A DNA stretch of 64,000 nucleotides from Thermoplasmata archaeon (lineage in GTDB: Archaea; Thermoplasmatota; DTKX01; VGTL01): assembly GCA_038851035.1 (NCBI GenBank), contig JAWCLH010000009.1, positions 25,817-89,816 of the forward strand. Direction: 5' to 3'. The notes beneath the pieces were generated by a model. That model had not been told where the DNA came from. It saw nothing but the letters and a program-made list of their open reading frames with translations, and did no database searches. The translations under genes were made by a program, and so were the position numbers. Shown in pieces: positions 1 to 8,776 of the stretch. Position 1 is the stretch's first letter; the number at the start of each line of letters is the position of its first letter.

Positions 1-1
1 C

Positions 2-82
2 GACAGAGTACCGGTGGAGAACATAAGAACCGGTGACAGGGTCAGGGTAGACGCCGACACCGGAACGGTGGAGATTCTCTGA
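2..82 (+). CDS. C-terminal end of a probable aconitase-X swivel (DUF126-like) protein, partial
   Basis: An open frame enters from the left edge and ends at TGA 80-82, giving 26 residues that finish with TGDRVRVDADTGTVEIL. The pattern 'GD-x-V-x-VDAD-x-G-x-V-x-I' is typical of the last strands of the swivelling domain of aconitase X / phosphomevalonate dehydratase small subunit. A PEP-utilising mobile domain ends in a similar way and cannot be excluded on so short a piece. Codon use and GC match the neighbouring genes. The function is an inference from a short motif only. Confidence 0.4.
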   Translation, partial: DRVPVENIRTGDRVRVDADTGTVEIL

Positions 83-152
83 GGCTCCACCGGCCATGTC
101 TCCACAAAGGGTCGCCCCAACACCCGCCGGGTTTTTGTCGCTCCATCCGGAC

Positions 153-203
153 CGCTCAAAAACGCGCTCAAAAAGGTAAATCGCTCAAAAAGGTAAATAT
201 ATC
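153..203 (+). promoter_or_regulatory. Tandem 17-bp repeats and TATA box upstream of the Kelch/PKD gene
   Basis: CGCTCAAAAAGGTAAAT occurs twice head to tail (165-181 and 182-198), with a third partial copy, CGCTCAAAAA, at 153-162. The second copy runs into an AT-rich TATA-like stretch (AAATATATC, about 195-203). A start site about 25 bases further on, followed by GGAGGGAGG at 228-236, would support translation from TTG 240. The repeats may bind a regulator, which is inference. Confidence 0.5.
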
Positions 204-239
204 GTGTTAGCGAATGAGCATCTGTCTGGAGGGAGGACG

Positions 240-3200
240 TTGACGAGGCCCCTGTGGTTTGTGGCTCTTATTCTGCTCACCACCCCCATTCCCATGCCCA
301 CATTGATAGGAGAGGGGGAAGGCGCATGCTCCGGAGGTAAGGTGGAGCCCTCTATGCCACCTGCGTCCAGCCTCGAGGGTGGCGCCATGGAGAGGGCGGA
401 CCCTGAGGTCTCGGGCGAGGGCCCCCACTCCCGAAGCGTAGCCTGGGAGATGCTCGCTCCCTCCTCCTACACGATAGACAGGGTGGTAATATCGGCGGGT
501 AGGGCGAATCTCTCTCAGGTTCTTGAGAGCGTGGGCGAGAGTTGGAGCCAGCGAGCCCGCCTCGGCGACGGGGCGGAGAGGGAGGACTTCTCCGCCGCCT
601 GGGACGATGCCAACAACCAGATGATCATCCACGGAGGCTACTACTTCGTCTCGGGCATGCAGGACGCAAGCTGGTTCCAGCCACTTTATACTTATTCTCC
701 GGTGAGCAACACCTGGACTAATCGTGGGAATGCCAAACTCCCGGCGGGCAACGTCGGTGTCTGGGACGGCGCGGACGGCTGCTTCATCACCCACGGCGGG
801 TACTACCTGAGCATGTGGGGCAATGCCTACTACAACCAAACCTGGGCCTGGTACCCGTCAATACAGGGGTGGAGCCGGCTCGCGGACGGGCCCACTCGCT
901 TTCACCACTCCGCGGTCTGGGACCCCGTGGACGGCGTGATGATTATTTTCGGGGGTTTGGAGACGATAAGCGGCGCCCCCTACGGGGACCTCTGGGCGTT
1001 CAATATGAGCACCAATTCCTGGGCCCAGCTGAACCCCGGTGGGGTAACTCCTTCGGCACGCGCTTACCACACCGCGGTCTGGGACACCAACGGCAGTCGG
1101 ATGCTGGTTTTCGGCGGCTACAACAACGGCCCCCTCTCTGACCTTTGGGCCTTCAACTATACGCAGATGCGCTGGACGCAGCTAGCGAGCGCGTCCTCGG
1201 CGCGCTACGGCCACTCCGCCTGCTGGAATTCCGACTTAGGTGTAATGACGGTCATTGGTGGCAAGGTTGGGGCGCAGGGCACAAACTCTAACGAGACACT
1301 GACCTACGACCCTTCTGCAAACGCGTGGGCCTCGAACGCAAACCTCCCAGCCGCGGGCCGATTCCGGCACGCCTGCGTGTACGACACTGCCAACCATCAG
1401 GTTATTCTGTATGGGGGCGGCACTGGCAGCGGGCAGGACGAGTTCTCAGACACATGGGCCTTTAGATACGGTCATCTGGAGCTCAGGTACGTCCCCCAGG
1501 GAACCATCCAGAGCCTTCCGTTCGACACCGGCCCCGATTTCCACAGCCTCAATAGAATTACATGGTACGGAGAGATTCCTCTGGGGACGAGCATAACTCT
1601 CCGGTTCCGGTCGAGTCAAACGAATGTGAACAGCTCATCCTTCACGGACATTGGAAACGGGAGCCGGCCGGTCCACCAAGGGCGCTTCGTCCAGTGGAAT
1701 GCCACCCTCCACGCCTCCTCCGACAGGACAAAGACGCCTGAGCTGGGGGCAGTGGTTCTGGAGTATACGGTAAACAGTAAGCCAAGGGCGTTCCCGGGCG
1801 AGGACAGGCAGGCCTATAAAAGGACAGAGGTTGTTCTCAATGGGAGCGCGGTGGATCTCGATGGAGACCCGGTGACATATAAATGGAGTAGGGTCTCGGG
1901 GCCCGCGACGGCCCTCAACAATCCAGAAAGCCAGAGGGCCTCCTTCATCCCCACCAAGTCTGGAGCCTATGTGTTCTCTCTGGTCGTGAGCGACGGCTTC
2001 GCCGAAAGCCAACCCGCGACCGTAACGATAACCGTCCCGAACAGGCCGCCGAGGTGCGACGCCGGACCCAACCAAACGGGCTTCAAGAGGCAGCTCGTAA
2101 CCTTCACAGCGACCGCCTCCGACGAGGACGGAGACCCCCTGAGCTACCTATGGACTCAGTCCTCGGGTCCACCCGCCATGCCCGCGGTCACCGACCAGCC
2201 CTTCCTCTCCTTCGTGCCGTTCACTATCGGCTGCTACACCTTCAGGCTGGAGGTGAGCGATGGAGAGGAGACGAGCGAACCCTCCTACGTGACGGCGGTC
2301 ATCTCAGGAAAGACCCCCACCGCCCATCTGGAGGCCAGACCATCTCAGACCGGCCTGAACTCCGAAGTACTGTTCTCGGCGTCTAGGTCGAGGGACGAGG
2401 ATGGCGACATCGTCGCGTGGCTCTTTGACTTCGGCGACGGAAACTCATCCGGGTGGATAAAGCATTCCTCCGTCAACCATACCTACACCGCGCCCGGCGA
2501 GTACAACGCCACGGTCAGGGTCCGGGACGACGATGGAATGGAATCAGGGTGCGCCACAGCCTGCGTGCGCGTGGAGAACAGGCCGCCCGTCGTTGACGCA
2601 CAGGTCTACCCGCTCACCGGGAACACCTCGACCGTTTTCAGGTTCTCCGTGCCCGCCGGAACCACAATTGACCCTGACGGGACGATAGTGGCTTATGAGT
2701 GGGACTTCGGTGACGGAACAACCGCGAGCGGGAGCGCCCAGACCCATACTTATAGAAAGAAGGGAAACTACACCGTCGTCTTTACCGTGACCGACAACTT
2801 CGGCGCAAAGGCATCAGTCGAGCTTGAGGTCAGGGTCCTGAATAGGCCCCCTGTGGTTGTATCGTACTCGCCGGCGGAGAGGACTGTGTGCTACACAGGC
2901 GTCGGCCAGCTGTTCTCCGTAGCGATGTCGGATCCTGATGGGGACAGGCTTTTCTACGAGTGGTTCGTAAACGACGTCCCCCAGAGAGACAACGACAGCT
3001 CGATGGCCTTCACGCCCGAGAAAAAGGGGGTATACAAAATCCTTGTCAGGGTCAGCGACGGCGAAGCTGAGGCTCTCTACGGCTGGACGCTCGAGGTCAG
3101 GTCCAGACCCGCAATTGGGCAGGAGGGCAAGGTGGAACTGTTCTGGCCCGCGATTATTATCGTCCTCATCATCGCCGCGACCATTACGATATTTTTCCTG

Positions 3201-3434
3201 CGCAGGGGCAGGGAGGGTGAGACGGAGGCGATTCTCGAGGCCGAGCCGATCGAGTCCTACGAGGGCCCCCCGCCGCCCGAGGCCGAGCCAGCCGCACCTG
3301 CTGGGGGAGAGGTAGAGGGATACGAGAGCGGCGGGGCCGGGCTGACGCCGCCCCCAGCGCTTCCTGAAGAGAGGCTGAGCTACGCCCCCGACCCATACCA
3401 GCAGAAGGTCTGGAGCAGGCGCGGCCCCGAGTAG
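240..3434 (+). CDS. Secreted, membrane-anchored Kelch-repeat / PKD-domain surface protein
   Basis: A cell-surface protein of about 1064 residues. TTG 240 is preferred to GTG 204 because it follows a strong Shine-Dalgarno sequence (GGAGGGAGG, 228-236) and gives a clean signal peptide (TRPLWFVALILLTTP), whereas GTG 204 abuts the TATA box. Residues about 115-410 hold Kelch-like blades, each with a W-D/G-G pattern such as 'HSAVWDP...MIIFGG' and 'TAVWD...MLVFGG'. Residues about 490-950 hold PKD/Ig-like modules ('DEDGDPLSYLW', 'FDFGDGNSSG', 'YEWDFGDGTT'). One transmembrane helix lies near residues 967-990 (PAIIIVLIIAATITIFF), followed by RRGR and an acidic, proline-rich cytoplasmic tail of about 70 residues. 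Kelch propellers and PKD folds usually bind proteins or sugars; the ligand is unknown. Confidence 0.8.
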   Translation: MTRPLWFVALILLTTPIPMPTLIGEGEGACSGGKVEPSMPPASSLEGGAMERADPEVSGEGPHSRSVAWEMLAPSSYTIDRVVISAGRANLSQVLESVGESWSQRARLGDGAEREDFSAAWDDANNQMIIHGGYYFVSGMQDASWFQPLYTYSPVSNTWTNRGNAKLPAGNVGVWDGADGCFITHGGYYLSMWGNAYYNQTWAWYPSIQGWSRLADGPTRFHHSAVWDPVDGVMIIFGGLETISGAPYGDLWAFNMSTNSWAQLNPGGVTPSARAYHTAVWDTNGSRMLVFGGYNNGPLSDLWAFNYTQMRWTQLASASSARYGHSACWNSDLGVMTVIGGKVGAQGTNSNETLTYDPSANAWASNANLPAAGRFRHACVYDTANHQVILYGGGTGSGQDEFSDTWAFRYGHLELRYVPQGTIQSLPFDTGPDFHSLNRITWYGEIPLGTSITLRFRSSQTNVNSSSFTDIGNGSRPVHQGRFVQWNATLHASSDRTKTPELGAVVLEYTVNSKPRAFPGEDRQAYKRTEVVLNGSAVDLDGDPVTYKWSRVSGPATALNNPESQRASFIPTKSGAYVFSLVVSDGFAESQPATVTITVPNRPPRCDAGPNQTGFKRQLVTFTATASDEDGDPLSYLWTQSSGPPAMPAVTDQPFLSFVPFTIGCYTFRLEVSDGEETSEPSYVTAVISGKTPTAHLEARPSQTGLNSEVLFSASRSRDEDGDIVAWLFDFGDGNSSGWIKHSSVNHTYTAPGEYNATVRVRDDDGMESGCATACVRVENRPPVVDAQVYPLTGNTSTVFRFSVPAGTTIDPDGTIVAYEWDFGDGTTASGSAQTHTYRKKGNYTVVFTVTDNFGAKASVELEVRVLNRPPVVVSYSPAERTVCYTGVGQLFSVAMSDPDGDRLFYEWFVNDVPQRDNDSSMAFTPEKKGVYKILVRVSDGEAEALYGWTLEVRSRPAIGQEGKVELFWPAIIIVLIIAATITIFFLRRGREGETEAILEAEPIESYEGPPPPEAEPAAPAGGEVEGYESGGAGLTPPPALPEERLSYAPDPYQQKVWSRRGPE

Positions 3435-3448
3435 AGGGAACTGCACAA

Positions 3449-3459
3449 TCTTTTTATCA
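3449..3459 (+). promoter_or_regulatory. TATA box of the subtilisin-like protease gene
   Basis: TCTTTTTATCA lies about 25 bases before ATG 3480 in the 45-base gap after the Kelch gene. The spacing implies a leaderless or nearly leaderless transcript. Confidence 0.5.
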
Positions 3460-3479
3460 ACCGGAGCCATCATTGGACC

Positions 3480-6400
3480 ATGAGCCCTGCGATGGTCAGG
3501 ACACGGCGCAGGCAGGCAGCTCCGCGGGTAAGGACCGTGATGAGCATGGTGGTCCTCCTCGCAGGCACCATCGCGTGGTCTCCAATGCTCCAGGCAATTA
3601 CTTTTAAACCCGCTCTTAACCCCGCCCGCAGCCCCTTGTCTGGCGCCCGCGATGACAACCCACCGGATGAGGTCAAAGTGATGGAGAGAGGCAGCGCTCG
3701 GACATGTCGCGCGATCCCGCTCCGGCTTCGCGCCGGCGAGTTCGACCCTCTGAAGGATGAGACGTTCATTCCCGGGAACCTGAAATCGAGCGGTGAGGAC
3801 GGGTGCTTTATCGTCCAATTTGACGGACCTGTAAGGCAGGACTGGGTTGCCTGGCTTGAGGGGCGGTGTGGGGTGCTGGCTTATCTTCCCGATTTTGCGT
3901 TCGTGGTGCGCGCTCCGCCCTCCGTCGCGGACGGGCTGAGAACGCACCCGCATATCAGGTTCGTGGGACCGTTTCATCCCGCCTACAGGCTCCATCCGGA
4001 GCTGGCTCCGGACGGAAGGCTCCGGACCCTGAGCGTGCTTGCCTTTTCAGACTCGCTCCCCGGCCGGCTCGCACGCGAGCTCGAGTCGCTGGGAGCGGAG
4101 GTGGTGGGCGTGGAGGGCCCCGCGGTTTTCATACGCGCTCCAGATATCCTCTCCATTCAAATTGCGCGGTTACCAGACGTTCAGTGGGTCGAGGAGCTCC
4201 GGCCGGACGCTCCACATAACTATAAAACGTCGCTGATAACCTCCATTCGTTCCCCTACTGACGGCCCATACAACTTCAGTAGCGACTCGTGCCTGTGGAG
4301 CTACAACTCCTCATACGGAGGCTTCGAGGGCTACACGGGCGGCAACATGACGGTCGCCGTCTGCGACACGGGCGTCGACGGAACCCACCCCGCGTTCGAG
4401 GGAAGGAAGAAGCTCTTCTTCAGCTACACCGGTTCGGAGAACTGGACCGACACTGGCTGGCACGGAACGCACGTCTCCGGCACAGTGCTCGGGAGCGGGG
4501 CCTACAGGCCGGGCCACTCGGGGACTGCTGGCTACTACGGAGGAATGGCGCCGGGAGCGCAGCTCGTGGGTCAGGCCCGCTCCTTCTCAGGCGCCGGAGC
4601 CTACGCGACCTACTGCAGGGACGCATCACGCGGCAGCGCGCTTGTGCAGAGCAACAGCTGGGGTTCCTCGGGCGCTGACCACGGCGATTACGATAGCCGG
4701 GACGTAATCTACGACAGGAGTGTGAGGGATTCCGACCCCGACCGCGAGGGGAATCAGTCCCTTTGCATAGTTTTCTCCGCCGGAAACGACGGCCCCGGCA
4801 ACGGGACCGTCCAGCCGCCCGCGACCGCTAAAAACGTCATCGCGGTCGGCGCAACGGACAAGGTCAACGGCACGACGGTGGCGTCCTTCAGCGCAAGGGG
4901 GCACTGCGACGACGGAAGAATCAAACCGGACCTCGTCGCGCCCGGAGTTTCTGTCGTCTCTACCAGTTCCAACGCTTCGTCGTCCTACATAACGGCCTCC
5001 GGGACGAGCATGGCCTGCCCGGTGGTCGCGGGCGCTGCCGTCGTTGTTTGCGAGCATTTCTGTGTCACCCGCGGTCTCCTCCCGAGCCCTGCGATGGTCA
5101 AAGCGGTTCTGATAAACGGCGCCGAGCCACTCGCAGACTACTCCTGGCCGGGCCCGGAGCAGGGCTGGGGGAGGCTCAACCTCTCCCGCGCCCTCCTCAA
5201 TACCACAGCCCGCAAAATCTGGGTGGAGGACCAGCAGCACAAGCTCGCCACGGGCGAGAGCAGGGACTACCAGTTCAGGGTGGTTGGCGGGAGCGAACTC
5301 AGGGTAACGCTTGTTTGGAGCGACGTCCCGGGGACCGTTAACGCGAATTTTGCACTCGTCAACGATTTAAATTTGATTGTCTCCGCGCCCGATGGAACCA
5401 CCTACATGGGCAATTCTTTCGCAGGCGGCTTCTCCGTCCCGGGCAACGGGAGCGATAACGTGAACAACATCGAGCAGGTAAGAATCGCGTCCCCTGCGGA
5501 GGGCTGGTGGGGAGTCAGGGTCAGCGGGGCGAACGTGCCATCCGGCGCCCAGGACTACGCTCTCGTGATTTCGGGCAAATTCGTTCACGTCTTCCCCGAG
5601 ACGACGGACCTCTCGGTCCTGAACCTCTCCGCCTCTCCCGCGGAGCCGGAGGAGGGGGAAACGATACTGCTCAGCGCCGAGCTCTTCAACGCCGGCCCAG
5701 TGGCCCTTCCGGGGCTCAGGTATCGCTTCACGGTCGGGGGCGCGGGGGGACCAGAGGCGGCCACCATCGATGGAGGGCTTGGAGGGCTCAGGCCCGGCGA
5801 GACGGCCCCCGTCAGCGCCAGCTGGACCGCAACGAGAGGTCTGTGGATTGTCGCCATCGAGGCCGACCCCTTCGATGACATTCCCGAGCGCTCGGAGGAC
5901 AACAACAGCCTCTCGGTGGAGCTCTTCGTCAGGGGCTATGGAGTGCGCCTTGAGACGGGCGCAGAGAGAATCGCTGTCGACCCTGGGGAAGAGGCGCTTT
6001 TAGAAGTGGGTGTCGTCAACACCGGCAACACTGCCGACACCTATTCCATATCGCTGGAGGGTCAGGTCCTTAATGGCTGGACAGCGAAGCTAAGCGATAC
6101 CAGCGTGGTTGTTCCTCGATGCGAGACCCGCCAGGTGTGGCTGACCGTTGCACCCCCCACCTGGGCCGGGGCACTCGAGAGCTGCTCCCTGTGGGTTCGC
6201 TGCACCTCCACTGGCAACTCGAGCCACACGGCCTCGGTCCAGATCACGGTCGTGGTCAACCATCTCTTCGGCCTCAATCTGACGGCGGAGCGCTGGGAGG
6301 GCTTAGTAGACCCCGGAGCCTCCACGCTATATATCCTGCGTCTGGAGAACACCGGCAACGGACCTGACCAGTTCAACCTTTTCGCATCGGGCCCTACAAG

Positions 6401-7433
6401 GGGCTGGAGGGCCTCCCTCTTCCCCCGCTCCGCAGAGCTCGAGGCTGGCGGGTGGACCGACATCGCCCTGACAGTCTCCTCGCCGCCTTGGAGCCTAGCG
6501 GGGCAATGCTGCACGGTCGAGGTATCGGCGGTTGACGCGGCGGGCATTCGCTCGTCCCTCACCATAACAACGATGGTCCGGCCCCGGGCGGGACTAGAAG
6601 TCGAAGTGGTCAAGGGAATCGTGAGCGTCCGCGCGGGCGAGGTCGCCACGCTCGCCGCGAGGCTGAGCAACACCGGTAACTTTGAGGAGGAGTTCGATAC
6701 CGATGCCCTCGCACCTCCCGGTCTGTCCGCACGCACGGAGCCTCCCATCGCCCGCCTTCGGCCCGGCGGGAGCGCGATCGTGCTCGTCAGGGTCAGTCTG
6801 ACGGCATCCCATCCGCCGGGGGAGGTGGGAATCGCTGTGCGGGTCGCGCCACGCTCGGATGCCTCCATGGCGCGCTCGGTGAATATTACCCTCGCCATCC
6901 TCCAGCGCTACTGTGTCTGGTGCGATGCTGTGGAAAGGGAGAGGACGGTTGAGAGCGGGAGTGGAGTGGATTTCGTCCTGATAGTGACCAACACGGGCAC
7001 CGGCCCCGACCTGATACGCCTCTCGCTGCCCGGGGCCCTTCCGGAGGGCTGGAAAGCCTCGCTGAGCCCTGCAGAGCTCGAGCTCCAGCCTGGCGAGAGC
7101 GCGGATGTTATTCTGTCGATGACCACTCCCGCCAGCCGGGGGAGCTCGCTCATCGCGATTCCAGTCCGGGCAATCTCCTCGGGAGACGGGCGTATCGCGT
7201 GCGAAACCGTCGTTCTGCTCCATGCCACTCCCATCACCGCGCCCGGGGCCCCGAAGCCGCCCTCGCCGCTGCCGCCCTCACCGGAGCCGCCCGCTCCTAC
7301 GCCGGAACCCACGATTTCAACGGAGCGCTCGTCAATTGGCCTCGTGGCCGCTCTGGCTCTTGCTGCATTATTCTCCCTGCTTGTGTGCTCGGCGGCGCTA
7401 TTCATGCGGCTGCGGAGAAGAAGGTGGGATTGA
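3480..7433 (+). CDS. Secreted subtilisin-like (S8) serine protease with CARDB/NEW3-type modules and C-terminal anchor
   Basis: A large extracellular protease of 1317 residues. It has an N-terminal hydrophobic segment, a propeptide-like region to about residue 280, and then the S8 domain. The catalytic residues are all present: Asp296 (AVCDTGVDG), His328 (WHGTHVSGT), oxyanion Asn436 (SAGNDG) and Ser510 (SGTSMACPV), so it should be active. Residues about 560-690 form the usual jelly-roll after S8 domains. From about 695 to 1260 several CARDB/NEW3-like beta domains repeat the pattern 'VVNTGNTADTYSISLEG'. A proline-rich linker leads to one membrane helix (about 1283-1305) and RLRRRRWD. It sits directly behind the Kelch/PKD gene with its own TATA box. 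Roles in processing surface proteins or degrading external protein are both plausible. Confidence 0.88.
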   Translation: MSPAMVRTRRRQAAPRVRTVMSMVVLLAGTIAWSPMLQAITFKPALNPARSPLSGARDDNPPDEVKVMERGSARTCRAIPLRLRAGEFDPLKDETFIPGNLKSSGEDGCFIVQFDGPVRQDWVAWLEGRCGVLAYLPDFAFVVRAPPSVADGLRTHPHIRFVGPFHPAYRLHPELAPDGRLRTLSVLAFSDSLPGRLARELESLGAEVVGVEGPAVFIRAPDILSIQIARLPDVQWVEELRPDAPHNYKTSLITSIRSPTDGPYNFSSDSCLWSYNSSYGGFEGYTGGNMTVAVCDTGVDGTHPAFEGRKKLFFSYTGSENWTDTGWHGTHVSGTVLGSGAYRPGHSGTAGYYGGMAPGAQLVGQARSFSGAGAYATYCRDASRGSALVQSNSWGSSGADHGDYDSRDVIYDRSVRDSDPDREGNQSLCIVFSAGNDGPGNGTVQPPATAKNVIAVGATDKVNGTTVASFSARGHCDDGRIKPDLVAPGVSVVSTSSNASSSYITASGTSMACPVVAGAAVVVCEHFCVTRGLLPSPAMVKAVLINGAEPLADYSWPGPEQGWGRLNLSRALLNTTARKIWVEDQQHKLATGESRDYQFRVVGGSELRVTLVWSDVPGTVNANFALVNDLNLIVSAPDGTTYMGNSFAGGFSVPGNGSDNVNNIEQVRIASPAEGWWGVRVSGANVPSGAQDYALVISGKFVHVFPETTDLSVLNLSASPAEPEEGETILLSAELFNAGPVALPGLRYRFTVGGAGGPEAATIDGGLGGLRPGETAPVSASWTATRGLWIVAIEADPFDDIPERSEDNNSLSVELFVRGYGVRLETGAERIAVDPGEEALLEVGVVNTGNTADTYSISLEGQVLNGWTAKLSDTSVVVPRCETRQVWLTVAPPTWAGALESCSLWVRCTSTGNSSHTASVQITVVVNHLFGLNLTAERWEGLVDPGASTLYILRLENTGNGPDQFNLFASGPTRGWRASLFPRSAELEAGGWTDIALTVSSPPWSLAGQCCTVEVSAVDAAGIRSSLTITTMVRPRAGLEVEVVKGIVSVRAGEVATLAARLSNTGNFEEEFDTDALAPPGLSARTEPPIARLRPGGSAIVLVRVSLTASHPPGEVGIAVRVAPRSDASMARSVNITLAILQRYCVWCDAVERERTVESGSGVDFVLIVTNTGTGPDLIRLSLPGALPEGWKASLSPAELELQPGESADVILSMTTPASRGSSLIAIPVRAISSGDGRIACETVVLLHATPITAPGAPKPPSPLPPSPEPPAPTPEPTISTERSSIGLVAALALAALFSLLVCSAALFMRLRRRRWD

Positions 7434-7479
7434 TGGATGGCCCAGCGGAGCGGTGCGCGGGGCCGTAAATCGGGAGCGC

Positions 7480-8421
7480 TCAGTCGCGAATTCCGTCCCT
7501 GGTGACCGATATAACAGCCTCTCCCTCGGGCAGATTGGGGCTGTCCACTAGACGCGCGATGCGCTTGTCGCCCTTGCTTTTACGCATATAGATTCTGAAA
7601 GTGGCGGTGTGGCCGACGATGTGGCCCCCGATCGGCCTCGTCGGGTCGCCAAAGAATGTGTCGGGCTTGGCCTGGACCTGGTTCGTGACGAGCACGACCG
7701 CGTTGCTCATATCCGCGATTCTGAGCAGATTGTGCATGTGCGTGTTGAGCTTCTGCTGCCTGTCTGCGAGCGCGCCGCGGCCGACGTATTCGGCCCTGAA
7801 GTGCGCGGTCAGGGAGTCGACAACAATCAGCCTTATCGGGATGTCCTTGACGAGCTCCGCTATTTTCTCGACCAACAGCATCTGGTGGTGGGAGTTGAAG
7901 GCGCGGGCGACCCTGATGTTCTGGAGCGTCTCCTTCGGGTCCATGTCGTAGGCCTCGGCCATCTGGATAATCCTCTCGGGCCTGAAGGTGTTCTCGGTGT
8001 CTATCATTATCGCCTGCCCCTCGAGACCGCCATCTTTTTTAGGCCTCTGGACGTTGACGGCGAGCTGGTGCGCGATTTGAGTCTTGCCGCTCCCGAACTC
8101 GCCGTAGACCTCGCTGATTGCCTGCGTCTCGAACCCGCCCCCGAGCAAATCGTCCAGCGACTTGGCTCCGCTGGTCAACTTGCCGACGCCCTTTCTGCGC
8201 TCCAGAATAACATCGCCGGTCTCGAAACCGCCGATATCCGCCTCCTTTCGCGCGGCGTTGATGATTTTTATTGCCGTGGCCTCCCCTATCTCCGCCACTT
8301 CGACCAATTCTGCGGGCGAGGCTACTGCCAGCGCCATTAAGTCCCTGTAGCCCGCCTCCCTGAGCTTCTCGGCCGTCGTGGGGCCCACGCCGGGCAGGTC
8401 CTCTATGCTCTTCTCAGCCAT
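7480..8421 (-). CDS. radA: DNA repair and recombination protein RadA (archaeal RecA/Rad51 recombinase)
   Basis: The main archaeal strand-exchange recombinase, which forms filaments on single-stranded DNA; 313 residues, normal for the family. An N-terminal helix-hairpin-helix domain ([19 protein letters not shown]) precedes the ATPase core with Walker [10 protein letters not shown] (residues 107-115), Walker [13 protein letters not shown], and the ending '[22 protein letters not shown]'. The open frame extends to 8538, but the upstream part is not RadA-like. ATG 8421 gives the expected N-terminus and has a TATA-like GATTTATATGG at 8452-8462 on the minus strand. It stands convergent to the protease gene. 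Confidence 0.97.
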   Translation of the reverse strand: MAEKSIEDLPGVGPTTAEKLREAGYRDLMALAVASPAELVEVAEIGEATAIKIINAARKEADIGGFETGDVILERRKGVGKLTSGAKSLDDLLGGGFETQAISEVYGEFGSGKTQIAHQLAVNVQRPKKDGGLEGQAIMIDTENTFRPERIIQMAEAYDMDPKETLQNIRVARAFNSHHQMLLVEKIAELVKDIPIRLIVVDSLTAHFRAEYVGRGALADRQQKLNTHMHNLLRIADMSNAVVLVTNQVQAKPDTFFGDPTRPIGGHIVGHTATFRIYMRKSKGDKRIARLVDSPNLPEGEAVISVTRDGIRD

Positions 8422-8451
8422 CGCCGATCCCGTTCCAAAACCTGACTCGTA

Positions 8452-8462
8452 CCATATAAATC
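8452..8462 (-). promoter_or_regulatory. TATA box of radA
   Basis: The minus-strand sequence GATTTATATGG lies about 30-40 bases before the radA ATG (8421). This indicates a very short leader and supports the chosen start. Confidence 0.55.
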
Positions 8463-8559
8463 TTGGCTGGTGGTGACCGAAAGTGGGGGCGTGTCGTGCC
8501 CCGCCCGGCCTGCAGCCAATCCCCGGGGCCCCAGACACGCCCTGCCGTTTTCACCATTA

Positions 8560-8741
8560 CGTCCCCAAGAGACACCCGGGTCCGCGATCACAGAAAGGGC
8601 AGGGGGAACTATCGGGGCAGGGGCATGGGGAGAGCGCTTCTCGGCGCGGCTGAGGAGGACGCCCGCGCGCTGGGTGCGAGGGACATGGCTGCCCGGGGCA
8701 TCTCGCTCCCACTTCCACACGCAGACCCCCCAAAATTTTAA
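8560..8741 (+). pseudogene. Remnant of a GNAT-family N-acetyltransferase
   Basis: In the 350-base gap between radA and the aldo/keto reductase, one plus-strand frame reads NYRGRGMGRALLGAAEEDAR followed by ALGARDMAA. This matches motif A of GNAT acetyltransferases, where R/Q-x-x-G-x-G/A binds acetyl-CoA and the next helix reads 'LLxxAEExARxxGA'. Neither the N-terminal fold nor the terminal strands can be recognised, and the frame stops at 8741 after an unrelated proline-rich end. A decayed gene fits better than a short working enzyme. A chance resemblance in GC-rich DNA remains possible. Confidence 0.4.
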
Positions 8742-8776
8742 TTAAACCGCCCTCCATCGAGCCACCGGTGGTTCCG

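Noticed and set aside
2814..3995. Long minus-strand frame opposite the Kelch/PKD and protease genes
   Set aside because: It lies antisense to two well-supported genes, spans their boundary, and has no recognisable domain; long antisense frames are common in GC-rich DNA.
8422..8538. N-terminal extension of RadA
   Set aside because: The extra 39 codons do not resemble RadA, and the TATA element lies inside this stretch.
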